Assembly (NCBI GenBank): GCA_021811505.1
Contig: JAJZOM010000114.1
Coordinates: 1 to 13,712 of the forward strand
Direction of reading: 5' to 3'
Length of the DNA: 13,712 bases
From: Thermoplasmata archaeon
Lineage (GTDB): Archaea; Thermoplasmatota; Thermoplasmata; Thermoplasmatales; Thermoplasmataceae
Numbering within the stretch: position 1 is the stretch's first letter; each line of letters starts with the position of its first letter. The notes under the pieces are model-generated. The model ran no database searches and was not told where the DNA came from. It was given only the letters and a program-made list of their open reading frames with translations. Shown here one piece after another: positions 1 through 7,298 of the stretch. The position numbers and the translations under genes were made by a program.

Positions 1-582
1 ACACTCAAAGGAAACGTGAACTATAGAACAGGTGCCATCTTTACCATACCGGGAATAGTGGGTGTTCTCTTAGGATCTGAACTGGGGCTTTTAACGCCCG
101 GAACGTATCTCCTATTCTTCTTCGGTTTTCTGATGATAGCCATTGCAGCATACATGCTCAAGAGAAAGTGCGTTGATATGTCCGCTGTGCAGAGATCAGC
201 CTCAAGATCATACACAAAACTTGTATCTGTCGGGCTGGTTGTTGGCTTCGCATCAGGCTATTTTGGCATTGGTGGCGGATTCCTGATAGTTCCTGGTCTG
301 CTCTTTGGCGGTGGCCTGAACATAATCCAGGCTGTGGGAACATCCCTGATGTCTGTCGGAACATTCGGTGTGGTGACCGCTATCCGTTATTCAATCAGCG
401 GGGAACTCGATCTTGTGATCAGCGGTCTCTTCATCGCGGGCGGCATACTGGGAGGCTGGTTAGGTGCACGCCTTGCAAGCAGGGTACCGAAGAGAAGGTT
501 GACCCAGATATTTGCGATTATCGTTATAGTCGTGGCGATCTACATAATATACCAGAACTATACGGTGGTTCTGCACTTCTGA
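1..582 (+). CDS. TauE/SafE-family membrane permease, 3' part
   Basis: The reading frame is open to base 1, so this is the C-terminal 193 residues of a longer gene. The GTG at base 16 lies inside the coding region and is unlikely to be the true start. Family members (DUF81, sulfite/organosulfonate-type anion exporters) have two homologous halves of about 250-280 residues in total. The window holds the end of the first half (a glycine-rich PGIVGVLLG helix) and the whole second half, with the typical glycine-rich stretch GYFGIGGGFLIVP near window residues 86-98. Another helix carries GGILGGWLGARLA. At least five hydrophobic segments are visible, ending in a strongly hydrophobic helix just before the stop. 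The protein would sit in the cytoplasmic membrane. The substrate cannot be told from sequence. Recognition is by pattern, not by alignment. Confidence 0.85.
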   Translation, partial: TLKGNVNYRTGAIFTIPGIVGVLLGSELGLLTPGTYLLFFFGFLMIAIAAYMLKRKCVDMSAVQRSASRSYTKLVSVGLVVGFASGYFGIGGGFLIVPGLLFGGGLNIIQAVGTSLMSVGTFGVVTAIRYSISGELDLVISGLFIAGGILGGWLGARLASRVPKRRLTQIFAIIVIVVAIYIIYQNYTVVLHF

Positions 583-622
583 TCGCTGTTTCCATTCACC
601 TAATGCATCTGAATGTACACCA

Positions 623-629
623 TTATATT
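623..629 (+). promoter_or_regulatory. Possible TATA box for proline iminopeptidase
   Basis: TTATATT lies about 35-40 bases before the GTG at 663. It would give a short leader of roughly ten bases containing the purine-rich ribosome binding site at 651-656. It is the only TATA-like element in the 80-base gap after the permease gene. Confidence 0.35.
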
Positions 630-644
630 CCGGTAGGAATTTGA

Positions 645-1574
<930 letters not shown>

Positions 1575-1588
1575 TTCTTCGTTCATTT

Positions 1589-2041
1589 TCAAATGTCTGA
1601 ATATTCAGATTCTGAAACCATCTCAATTGCCCTGATAATATAGGAAAGTCCTATGATAAGTTCTGCAGAAAGGATCAGGAAGAAGAAGATGGATATATTG
1701 ACCGCTACCGGCAGGTTTCCCGAAGGTCCCGGCACATTTATGCTTATGAGTCCTCCGTTCAGAATGATGTCTGTGAATGGCACGAAAATAAAGGCTTCTG
1801 ATCCGCTGAGTACCCTGCTGAACCAGTGCCTCCTGAAGATGGCCTTGACGAATATTATTCCAATGATTGCATATGCATAGTAATAATAGATCTGGGAGTT
1901 GACCGGAATCTCTGTGACGATGAGACTGGTGATGAATGTCCCGTAGAAATACTGAACAAGCACAAAAAACACCACAAAGTACACCACGATAAGGCCGATC
2001 GCAATGGCAATGTCCTTCCATGACGGCCTAAATCCTGACAT
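1589..2041 (-). CDS. Hypothetical four-helix membrane protein
   Basis: I do not recognise this 150-residue protein. Hydrophobic segments lie at about residues 10-33, 50-69, 80-100 (weaker, broken by polar residues) and 113-138, so it is an integral membrane protein with little soluble mass. A basic cluster (FRRHWFSR, about 69-76) after the second segment probably faces the cytoplasm. The C-terminus is acidic (SESEYSDI). It is the last gene of a three-gene set. Its ATG lies inside the end of the upstream gene, overlapping by 14 bases in another frame, and a GGAG at 2050-2053 with an eight-base spacer precedes it. This points to translational coupling. Tight linkage to an anchored ectodomain protein and a small two-helix protein suggests a shared envelope complex, but no function can be assigned. 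Confidence 0.8.
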   Translation of the reverse strand: MSGFRPSWKDIAIAIGLIVVYFVVFFVLVQYFYGTFITSLIVTEIPVNSQIYYYYAYAIIGIIFVKAIFRRHWFSRVLSGSEAFIFVPFTDIILNGGLISINVPGPSGNLPVAVNISIFFFLILSAELIIGLSYIIRAIEMVSESEYSDI

Positions 2042-2717
2042 TGTTCACGCTCCACTGAATACCTCCAGCCCCGAACACCAGATCAGCTGAGCTTAAGCCT
2101 GAGGGCAGTATCACAAATCCGTTCTCGTAATTGTATCCGTAGCTGATCGATGTGGCATTGATCTCCCCGGCATATCTTCCGTCGTAACTGACCGGTATAT
2201 GACCAATGTTGAATGCGCCGGGAAGATAGTCATAGAACGAGACATGGAGGCTATAGATGCTCGAACCGTTTCCCAGGTTGGAATTGCCCGGTGACTGAAC
2301 ATAAAATCCTGAAAAAACGGCGGGGACATTCACGCTGATTATATTATCTGCGGTTGAGTTGAAAAATAGCACCGACAGTGATGCATCAACATACATGGTG
2401 GCATTGTTGAGCGGCCATCCATTCCCTGTTATGCCCGTCCTGGTGAGGGGGACCGAATAGGAATAATGTTCCGGCGATCCTGGAACGAAGGCGAAGGTGT
2501 TGTTGAAAACGCTTATGTCGACTTCAAAAGACCCGCTGTTTGTTCCTGAGATTGTGCCGTTTATAACAAAGGTTGAGTTCGCGTATCCAATGGTCGGCTG
2601 GCTGTAAGATATGTTTTGGACTGTCTGCCCCACACTTGTGAATGCGAATGGCAAAACAAGAATGCTGACTGCAAGAATCACATAGCCAATCATCCTTAGC
2701 GGACCAGATATTCTCAT
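2028..2717 (-). CDS. Membrane-anchored extracellular protein rich in N-glycosylation sequons
   Basis: Not recognised as a known family. The 229 residues begin with a short basic N-terminus and one hydrophobic helix (about 9-28), which is either a signal peptide or an uncleaved anchor. The rest is polar, rich in Ser, Asn, Gly and Tyr, with alternating hydrophobic residues typical of beta-sandwich ectodomains. At least eight Asn-X-Ser/Thr sequons are visible (for example NIS, NST, NGT, NNT, NAT, NGS), dense for this length and expected of heavily glycosylated surface proteins in wall-less acidophiles. There is no cysteine in the ectodomain. The ATG at 2717 follows GGGTG by four to five bases and lies 16 bases after the preceding gene, and its own 3' end overlaps the next gene. 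The role is probably structural or sensory at the cell surface, which is inference only. Confidence 0.8.
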   Translation of the reverse strand: MRISGPLRMIGYVILAVSILVLPFAFTSVGQTVQNISYSQPTIGYANSTFVINGTISGTNSGSFEVDISVFNNTFAFVPGSPEHYSYSVPLTRTGITGNGWPLNNATMYVDASLSVLFFNSTADNIISVNVPAVFSGFYVQSPGNSNLGNGSSIYSLHVSFYDYLPGAFNIGHIPVSYDGRYAGEINATSISYGYNYENGFVILPSGLSSADLVFGAGGIQWSVNNVRI

Positions 2718-2733
2718 GAAAGCACCCGGTACT

Positions 2734-3015
2734 TCAACTCTGCTTGATCTTTTCAGATAACGATTCTCTTTCGATCTTCGTCATCTGCAGGGCCTTTCCG
2801 ATGAGGAGCGATCCTCCCCACACTATCACTGCAAGAAACCCAATCTTGACAAGCATGTATGCAGCCACGTTCAGCACATCTGCAAATGATGTTGAGAGCG
2901 ACGAACTTGCGGTCGGAGACACCGTAACATTCATGAATTCATAAAGTGCAAGGAGAACCCCCAGCAAAACCAGCGCTACCCCAAGTGAAATCATACTCGT
3001 TGACATTCTGCTCAT
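2734..3015 (-). CDS. Small two-helix membrane protein, first gene of envelope operon
   Basis: Unrecognised 93-residue protein. Two hydrophobic helices (about residues 8-27 and 50-74) flank a Ser/Thr-rich loop that would be extracellular. The C-terminal tail of about 18 residues is charged (KIERESLSEKIKQS) and probably cytoplasmic, so both termini should face inside. It opens the three-gene minus-strand set. The start could be ATG 3015 or ATG 3006. I prefer 3015 because a TATA-like element at 3046-3053 places the transcript start only a few bases upstream, giving a leaderless or nearly leaderless message with no ribosome binding site. Function unknown; co-directional packing with the two following genes is the only clue. 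Confidence 0.75.
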   Translation of the reverse strand: MSRMSTSMISLGVALVLLGVLLALYEFMNVTVSPTASSSLSTSFADVLNVAAYMLVKIGFLAVIVWGGSLLIGKALQMTKIERESLSEKIKQS

Positions 3016-3027
3016 ATCTGGTCAGGA

Positions 3028-3043
3028 GGGTGTATTTTCACCC
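3028..3043 (-). repeat. Short perfect hairpin between TATA box and start of envelope operon
   Basis: GGGTG (3028-3032) and CACCC (3039-3043) form a five-base perfect inverted repeat around a six-base AT-rich spacer. It lies between the TATA-like element and the first start codon, the place where an archaeal repressor would block polymerase. It may also be chance. Confidence 0.3.
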
Positions 3044-3045
3044 GG

Positions 3046-3053
3046 CTTAAACA
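3046..3053 (-). promoter_or_regulatory. Possible TATA box of the envelope operon
   Basis: On the minus strand the sequence reads GTTTAAG, about 31-38 bases before ATG 3015, in the otherwise GC-richer spacer after merA. It fits an archaeal box A with a very short leader. Confidence 0.4.
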
Positions 3054-3138
3054 CTTTCCCCTCGGCAGGTCCCGATTTCACAAATTTTGAGAGCGGTTTT
3101 CCCGGTCTTTGCATCATTTCCAGTCTTCACACTGCAGC

Positions 3139-3166
3139 TCAAAATAAAAAAGAGTATTGAAAAGAA
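3139..3166 (-). terminator. T-rich tract downstream of merA, likely terminator
   Basis: The minus strand carries a run with TTTTTT followed closely by TTTT at 3141-3151, plus further T clusters to 3166. Archaeal polymerase terminates at such oligo-T tracts. It lies between the end of merA and the promoter of the next minus-strand operon, where a terminator is expected. Confidence 0.45.
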
Positions 3167-3214
3167 CCCATCGTCCAGGGCTGGGGTTTTTTCCCGTGAA
3201 ATTGGAGAAGATCA

Positions 3215-3239
3215 TGTGTGGAATTAATTATTCCACACA
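3215..3239 (-). repeat. Perfect 10-bp stem-loop overlapping the merA stop codon
   Basis: TGTGTGGAAT (3215-3224) and ATTCCACACA (3230-3239) are perfect reverse complements separated by five bases. On the transcript the 5' arm is formed by the last merA codons (the second Cys of the CC pair, Val, Glu) and the start of the stop codon. It may be an RNA 3'-end structure protecting the message or aiding termination. It is not followed directly by a T run; that lies about 65 bases further on. Confidence 0.6.
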
Positions 3240-4658
3240 GCAGCTCATTTTAGAGATATCCCTGAAGAAGGATTGCGCCGTTATCTTGATGCCTTCGCTG
3301 AATGATGGGAATATGTGTGTCGTGTTCACAACATCGTCCACTGTGAGATTGTTCCTCATTATGAATGCCGCTTCAGATATGAAGTCGGTTGCGTTGGGGG
3401 ACATTGCCTGAACACCCACAACCCTTCCTGAATTTGGCTCAGCGATGATCTTGATTATGCCGTCCGCTTCTCCTGTTATGGTTGCCTTTGTAACACTGGA
3501 CAGATGGATCGTCCTGGACATGCAGGATCCGTTTTTTGCAGAATACTGGGCTTCTGTACTTCCAATTCCCGCAATCTGGGGCTCCGTAAATATTCCCCAT
3601 GGGATCGTGTCGTAATCGATTGTTACATCCATTCCGAGTATGTTGCTCACAGCCGCAACGCCCTCCCTTGCCGCAAGAGTTTCCAGCATCAGTTTCTTAC
3701 TGACCACGTCTCCTGCCGCGTAAATTCCTGGCTGGGATGTCATCATTTTCCTATCTGTTTTGATGGATCCGTTAAGCTCAGTCACAACGCCTGCATTTGA
3801 GAGATTCAGAAATTTAGTGTTCGGAGATCTTCCCGTGGCAACGAGTATGCTTTCCGCCTTCAGTATCTCGTTCCCTCTGTGCGTTACAACTTCCATGAGT
3901 TTATCTTCGCCATCCTCAAATATCCTGCTTATTCTTGCTCTGAGTACGAATCTTATTCCTTCTCCTTCAAGACGTTCCCTAAGGGCCTTCGCTATTTCAG
4001 GCTCGGTTTGGGGTAATATCTCAGGCAGTGAATCCACCACGGTCACCTCAGCGCCAAGGCGTCTCAGAGCCTGTCCTATTTCTAGCCCAATCGCTCCGCC
4101 GCCCGCAATGAGAATATTTGCCGGGAGTTTTGAAATATTCCATATGTTTTCACTGTTCAGGTGCTCAGTCTTATCAAGCCCGGGTATGGGCGGATCCGAG
4201 GGCGAGGATCCGGTTGCAATGAGAATGTTGTCTCCCCGTAAAGAATGAATGACCTCACCGCTGTCGCTGACGACCTCCACATTCCTGCCATCCCCGAATC
4301 TTGCCTTGCCCTCTAAGACGGTGATGTTGGGGTACTGCGAAATGACTTTTTCATATTTTTCCGTTCTGGCTGTGTTCACGTAACTCCGCAGGCCTTGCAT
4401 CACGTCCGGAAAACTGTACTCAACCCTCGCAGGATTGATTCCAGGCATAGTGGGATGCATCGGGTTGAACACTCTGTGCGAGGACTCCAGAAGATACTTT
4501 GACGGAACGCAGCCTACATTGACGCAAGTGCCTCCGAGCTTCCCACTCCCCACCATGGCTATGGTCATTCCTCCTGAGGCAAGTTCGCTCGCCTTTATCG
4601 CTGCTGAAAATGCTGCTGCGCCCCATCCCATTATTACAAGGTCAAATTCACCTTTCAT
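3228..4658 (-). CDS. merA: Mercuric reductase
   Basis: FAD-dependent disulfide oxidoreductase that reduces Hg(II) to volatile Hg(0) with NAD(P)H in the cytosol. The 476 residues are collinear with the catalytic core of MerA. They include an FAD dinucleotide fold at the N-terminus (GWGAAAFSAA, 11-20) and the redox motif GGTCVNVGCVPSK (42-54) with Cys45 and Cys50. Further on are ATGSSP (148-153), the NAD(P) fold GGGAIGLEIG (186-195), ATGRSPN (274-280) and AAGDV (314-318). The decisive feature is the vicinal pair Cys473-Cys474 four residues from the C-terminus, which receives Hg(II) in MerA and is absent from dihydrolipoamide dehydrogenases. The fused N-terminal HMA domain of many MerAs is missing; a separate HMA protein is encoded 15 bases upstream. 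A GAGG eight bases before ATG 4658 supports the start. No MerR or ArsR regulator is in the window. Confidence 0.93.
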   Translation of the reverse strand: MKGEFDLVIMGWGAAAFSAAIKASELASGGMTIAMVGSGKLGGTCVNVGCVPSKYLLESSHRVFNPMHPTMPGINPARVEYSFPDVMQGLRSYVNTARTEKYEKVISQYPNITVLEGKARFGDGRNVEVVSDSGEVIHSLRGDNILIATGSSPSDPPIPGLDKTEHLNSENIWNISKLPANILIAGGGAIGLEIGQALRRLGAEVTVVDSLPEILPQTEPEIAKALRERLEGEGIRFVLRARISRIFEDGEDKLMEVVTHRGNEILKAESILVATGRSPNTKFLNLSNAGVVTELNGSIKTDRKMMTSQPGIYAAGDVVSKKLMLETLAAREGVAAVSNILGMDVTIDYDTIPWGIFTEPQIAGIGSTEAQYSAKNGSCMSRTIHLSSVTKATITGEADGIIKIIAEPNSGRVVGVQAMSPNATDFISEAAFIMRNNLTVDDVVNTTHIFPSFSEGIKITAQSFFRDISKMSCCVE

Positions 4659-4673
4659 GTCCGCTGCCTCATT

Positions 4674-4904
4674 TCAGTGAATTATGGATGCCTTGTATTT
4701 CGATCCCTTTCCAAATACCTCATTGGAAATTATTTTCGACGGATCGGTCTTTGAATCATCGATCTTTATGTTTCCGGTTCCCTTTATCAGCGAAATGTCC
4801 GCGTTCAGAACTCCTGAGTCCTTCAGTAAACCGCTTTTCACGTGTGCCACACAGTCATCGCATGTCATTCCGTAAATTCTTATTTTCACTTCTTTTTCTG
4901 CCAT
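4674..4904 (-). CDS. HMA-domain metallochaperone, MerP/NmerA-like
   Basis: Heavy-metal-associated domain protein of 76 residues with the metal-binding loop GMTCDDC (residues 12-18; ligands Cys15 and Cys18) after a first beta strand KIRIYG, as in the ferredoxin-like HMA fold. It has no signal peptide, so unlike classical periplasmic MerP it should act in the cytosol. Lying 15 bases upstream of a MerA that lacks its own N-terminal HMA domain, it is best read as a detached NmerA that captures Hg(II) and hands it to the reductase's C-terminal cysteines. The lysine and tyrosine near the C-terminus (GKGSKYKASIIH) are compatible with the last HMA strand. The ATG at 4904 has a TATA box about 25 bases upstream, implying a leaderless transcript and making this the first gene of the mercury operon. 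A copper chaperone role is possible, but the context favours mercury. Confidence 0.85.
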   Translation of the reverse strand: MAEKEVKIRIYGMTCDDCVAHVKSGLLKDSGVLNADISLIKGTGNIKIDDSKTDPSKIISNEVFGKGSKYKASIIH

Positions 4905-4924
4905 AACAGATGATTACCGGATTG

Positions 4925-4932
4925 TATTTAAT
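4925..4932 (-). promoter_or_regulatory. TATA box of the mercury operon
   Basis: ATTAAATA on the minus strand, centred about 25 bases before ATG 4904, gives a leaderless transcript. The box is embedded in the small inverted repeat GATT-N6-AATC (4920-4933), which a repressor might use, though arms of four bases are weak evidence. Confidence 0.55.
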
Positions 4933-5011
4933 CTGGAAAGTAAACAAAAGTTGACCTGTTCTCAGCAGAATTAGAGACTTCCTGCCTGTATCACTCATAA
5001 TGCTCTGACTG

Positions 5012-5055
5012 AAAGAGATCTGGAGTCCTCCGAATAATTTTAGCCGTATCTCTTT
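5012..5055. repeat. Inverted repeat in the divergent mer / NifX-like spacer
   Basis: AAAGAGAT (5012-5019) and ATCTCTTT (5048-5055) are perfect eight-base complements with a 28-base spacer. Inside lies a second palindrome, GGAG-TC-CTCC (5022-5031). The right arm runs into the TATA-like element of the NifX-like gene. It could be an operator or an RNA structure, or coincidence; no known site is recognised. Confidence 0.35.
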
Positions 5056-5059
5056 TAAA
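5053..5059 (+). promoter_or_regulatory. TATA-like element before the NifX-like gene
   Basis: TTTTAAA lies about 30 bases before ATG 5088 and would start the transcript close to that codon. A purine block GGGAGG (5061-5066) lies between the two. If a more upstream box (AATAATTTTA, 5033-5042) is used instead, this block would be in the leader, but 21 bases from the ATG. Confidence 0.4.
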
Positions 5060-5087
5060 CGGGAGGTGCATTATTGGCAGATTGCCA

Positions 5088-5465
5088 ATGAGAATTCTAA
5101 TACCGACACTCAGCAGGAATGGTGGAGAATCTGTTGCTTCCCCTCACTTTGGAAGAGCGCCTTACCTTGCTCTCGTGGAGACAGACCTGAAAGGGAAAAT
5201 CACATCCATTGATTTCTTTGCAGGAGAAGGCCCTCATGAAGATCACCGAAGTGAGAAGGACGCAACGGAAGCCAGAAACATTCATACCCGTGTTATAGAT
5301 CTCAAACCGGACGTGATCGTGGCCAGTATGATGGGCCCGCGGGCGGTCTCTAATTTTTCAGCTATGGGAATAAAGCTTGTATCTGCGCAGGGCAGAACAG
5401 TATCTGAGATAATATCCTCTGTCAATTCCGGCCTTATTTCAAAACTCGAGCCCCACAGGGAATAA
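5088..5465 (+). CDS. Dinitrogenase Fe-Mo cofactor biosynthesis-domain protein (NifX/NafY-like)
   Basis: Small single-domain protein of about 125 residues with the RNase H-like fold shared by NifX, NafY and the C-terminus of NifB (PF02579). It starts with RILIPTL followed by ASPHFGRAPYLALVE, the usual first strand and phenylalanine-glycine turn. It ends with the pattern VIVASMMGPRAVSNFSAMGIKLV and a final helix. Stand-alone copies are widespread in archaea that do not fix nitrogen, and the role of these is poorly known; Fe-S cluster or metal-cofactor handling is usually assumed. No nif gene is in the window, so a role in nitrogenase is not implied. ATG 5088 is preferred over the in-frame TTG at 5082 because family members begin with the first strand almost at once. 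The gene is transcribed away from the mercury operon and 59 bases precede the acyl-CoA dehydrogenase. Confidence 0.82.
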   Translation: MRILIPTLSRNGGESVASPHFGRAPYLALVETDLKGKITSIDFFAGEGPHEDHRSEKDATEARNIHTRVIDLKPDVIVASMMGPRAVSNFSAMGIKLVSAQGRTVSEIISSVNSGLISKLEPHRE

Positions 5466-5524
5466 GGTCCTAATTCTATAATCCGGCCGGAAAACATTTT
5501 TAGAGAGTATTTCGCTGATCATGC

Positions 5525-7168
5525 ATGGAAGAGTCGCCTTTTGCCAATCTTTCAAATATTTACGGGAAGAATCATTACGAGATTGACGGTTTCCTCAAAT
5601 TGACTGAAAAATATTTTGGAGAGGACTTTTCCGATCTATCATCACTTGGATCGTTTGCAGGAAAGGATCTTTACGAAATTGCAGATTACGTTGACAAGCA
5701 GGCTAACCCCAGGCTCCTGATGTGGGGCATAAACGGAAACAGGGTTGACAGGACCTGGATTGACCCCTCGGAGAGATGGGCATTGAAAAGGCTTATGACC
5801 GAGTTCGGGGTGAATTCCTTTCCTTATGCTTCCGGCAACTGGATGAAGCATTTTGCTGCCCTTTACCTGGTATCTGATCCCGGAATAGCGTGCGTTTTGA
5901 CCGTTACGAACCAGACAGCCTATGCATTGTCGAAATACGGAACGGATGATCTTAAGAGATTCATCCCTAGTTTGACGGGACAGGACTCGAACGTTATGTA
6001 CGGCGCTACATGGTTTACGGAGATCCAGGGTGGAAGCGATCTTGGAAGCAACCTTGTGACTGCAACTGTCAGGGACGGCAGATGGTTCCTTGATGGCGAC
6101 ACCAAGTACTTTTCCAGTGATGCGGGTCTGGCGAACATGGCTATAGTGACTGCCAGAACCCCCGATGGAGGAAAAGGCGCAAAGGGACTTGGGCTATTCC
6201 TGGTGCCGGAGATAAATTCTGGCGGTGGCAGAAATTTTATCGTCAGAAGACTCAAGCAGAAGAGCGGAACCATGAGCGTACCCACTGGAGAGGTGGAATT
6301 CAGGCATTCAGAATGCAGTCTGCTGGGCAGCCCAGGCGAGGGTATTTACTACACAACGGAGAACCTCATGGTGTCAAGACTGTCCAATGCAATGGGTGCT
6401 CTGGGCGTTGCCAGAAAATCATATCTGGAGACATATTATTATCTGCAGAGGCGCCAAGCGTTTGGAAGAATCCTAATAAACCAGCCTCTTATAAAAAGGG
6501 ACCTGATGGACATGGAAGTTTATCTCGAAGGTTCCATGCTGCTTGCCTTCAGGGGTGCTGTGGAGTTTCAGAGGTCATTTATGCAGAGACCCCCGTACAA
6601 TGATGAATACCACTATGCAAGAATGCTTACTCATATGGCAAAAAACATCACTGCCGATATGGCTTCATACGTAACGGAAATGTCCATGCAGCTCCATGGA
6701 GGTGTTGGTTTCCTGACGGAGTTTCCTGTCGAAAGACTGCACAGGGAAGCCCTGATCACACCCATATGGGAAGGACCAAGCAATATTCAGGCGATTGACT
6801 TTCTTGAGGTGATCGGTAAGAAGCGATCAGATCTTACCATGATGAAGGACATAGAGAAGATGAGGGAGGATGTTATTGACGGTATCGATCTGTTTGAGAA
6901 CGCATTCCTTCTGATCAGGAAGAACCTTGAGTTACTTTCATCCATGTCGACAGAAATGACCCAGTTCTTTGCCAAGGACTTCCTGAACACAATTGGACAC
7001 TCATTTGCAGTTATTCTGCTTGTTCACATGGCTAATCTTACTAAAAGCAGGAGAATGTTGAAGGTGGCATCTATCTATGCCAGGAGATTCCTCCTCCACA
7101 GTCCACCGGATGTTTCGGATCTTGAATCTGCTGCGGAGATCATACCTGTTGACAGTATAAAATCCTGA
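5525..7168 (+). CDS. Acyl-CoA dehydrogenase family protein, AidB-like
   Basis: FAD-dependent flavoprotein of 547 residues, longer than the usual 380-400 of short- and medium-chain enzymes and like AidB and related archaeal forms. An N-terminal helical region precedes the flavin segment TWFTEIQGGSDLGSN (162-176), then a beta domain with FLDGDTKYFSSDA (188-200). The helical domain carries the RRQAFGR signature (309-315) and QLHGGVGFLTEFPVERLHRE (389-408). IWEGPSN (414-420) supplies Glu416 at the position of the catalytic base in many family members. The last 110 residues are an extra helical extension. The substrate is unknown; fatty or branched acyl-CoA oxidation is the default, and AidB-type nucleic-acid association is not claimed. 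The ATG at 5525 has no clear ribosome binding site, and an AT-rich element near 5495-5503 would give a leaderless message. A hairpin follows at the stop codon. Confidence 0.9.
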   Translation: MEESPFANLSNIYGKNHYEIDGFLKLTEKYFGEDFSDLSSLGSFAGKDLYEIADYVDKQANPRLLMWGINGNRVDRTWIDPSERWALKRLMTEFGVNSFPYASGNWMKHFAALYLVSDPGIACVLTVTNQTAYALSKYGTDDLKRFIPSLTGQDSNVMYGATWFTEIQGGSDLGSNLVTATVRDGRWFLDGDTKYFSSDAGLANMAIVTARTPDGGKGAKGLGLFLVPEINSGGGRNFIVRRLKQKSGTMSVPTGEVEFRHSECSLLGSPGEGIYYTTENLMVSRLSNAMGALGVARKSYLETYYYLQRRQAFGRILINQPLIKRDLMDMEVYLEGSMLLAFRGAVEFQRSFMQRPPYNDEYHYARMLTHMAKNITADMASYVTEMSMQLHGGVGFLTEFPVERLHREALITPIWEGPSNIQAIDFLEVIGKKRSDLTMMKDIEKMREDVIDGIDLFENAFLLIRKNLELLSSMSTEMTQFFAKDFLNTIGHSFAVILLVHMANLTKSRRMLKVASIYARRFLLHSPPDVSDLESAAEIIPVDSIKS

Positions 7169-7183
7169 AATCGAAATGATTTC
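7167..7183 (+). terminator. Hairpin at the acyl-CoA dehydrogenase stop codon
   Basis: GAAATC (7167-7172) and GATTTC (7178-7183) form a perfect six-base stem with a five-base loop, starting within the TGA. A T-poor sequence follows, so this may be a 3'-end structure rather than a classical terminator. Confidence 0.35.
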
Positions 7184-7246
7184 GTTCCTGATTTACATAA
7201 CCTGAAAACAATACGTCTTCGCACCATCCTATAGATAAGGTCAGTG

Positions 7247-7254
7247 GTTTATTA
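7247..7254 (+). promoter_or_regulatory. TATA box of the ammonium transporter
   Basis: GTTTATTA lies about 50 bases before ATG 7299. The transcript would start near 7275 and carry a leader of about 22 bases containing a ribosome binding site, unlike most genes in this window. Confidence 0.45.
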
Positions 7255-7285
7255 ATGCCTCCAAAATCATCATCAGGCTTACGCC

Positions 7286-7291
7286 GGTGAT
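7286..7291 (+). promoter_or_regulatory. Ribosome binding site deciding the amt start
   Basis: GGTGAT matches the complement of the archaeal 16S 3' end and stands seven bases before ATG 7299. The in-frame GTG at 7287 lies inside this site and so is unlikely to be the start. Confidence 0.6.
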
Positions 7292-7298
7292 ATACACC

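Noticed and set aside
3760..4248. 162-codon plus-strand frame antisense to merA
   Set aside because: It lies wholly inside merA on the opposite strand and its translation is Ser/Pro-rich without recognisable motifs; the merA frame carries all conserved residues.
3228..4658. Dihydrolipoamide dehydrogenase
   Set aside because: The fold and CxxxxC motif are shared, but the C-terminal vicinal cysteines and the adjacent HMA gene identify mercuric reductase.
5074..5090. Five-codon frame from TTG 5074 behind the GGGAGG block, ending on ATG 5088
   Set aside because: Too short to support as a gene; noted only as an oddity in the start region of the NifX-like gene.
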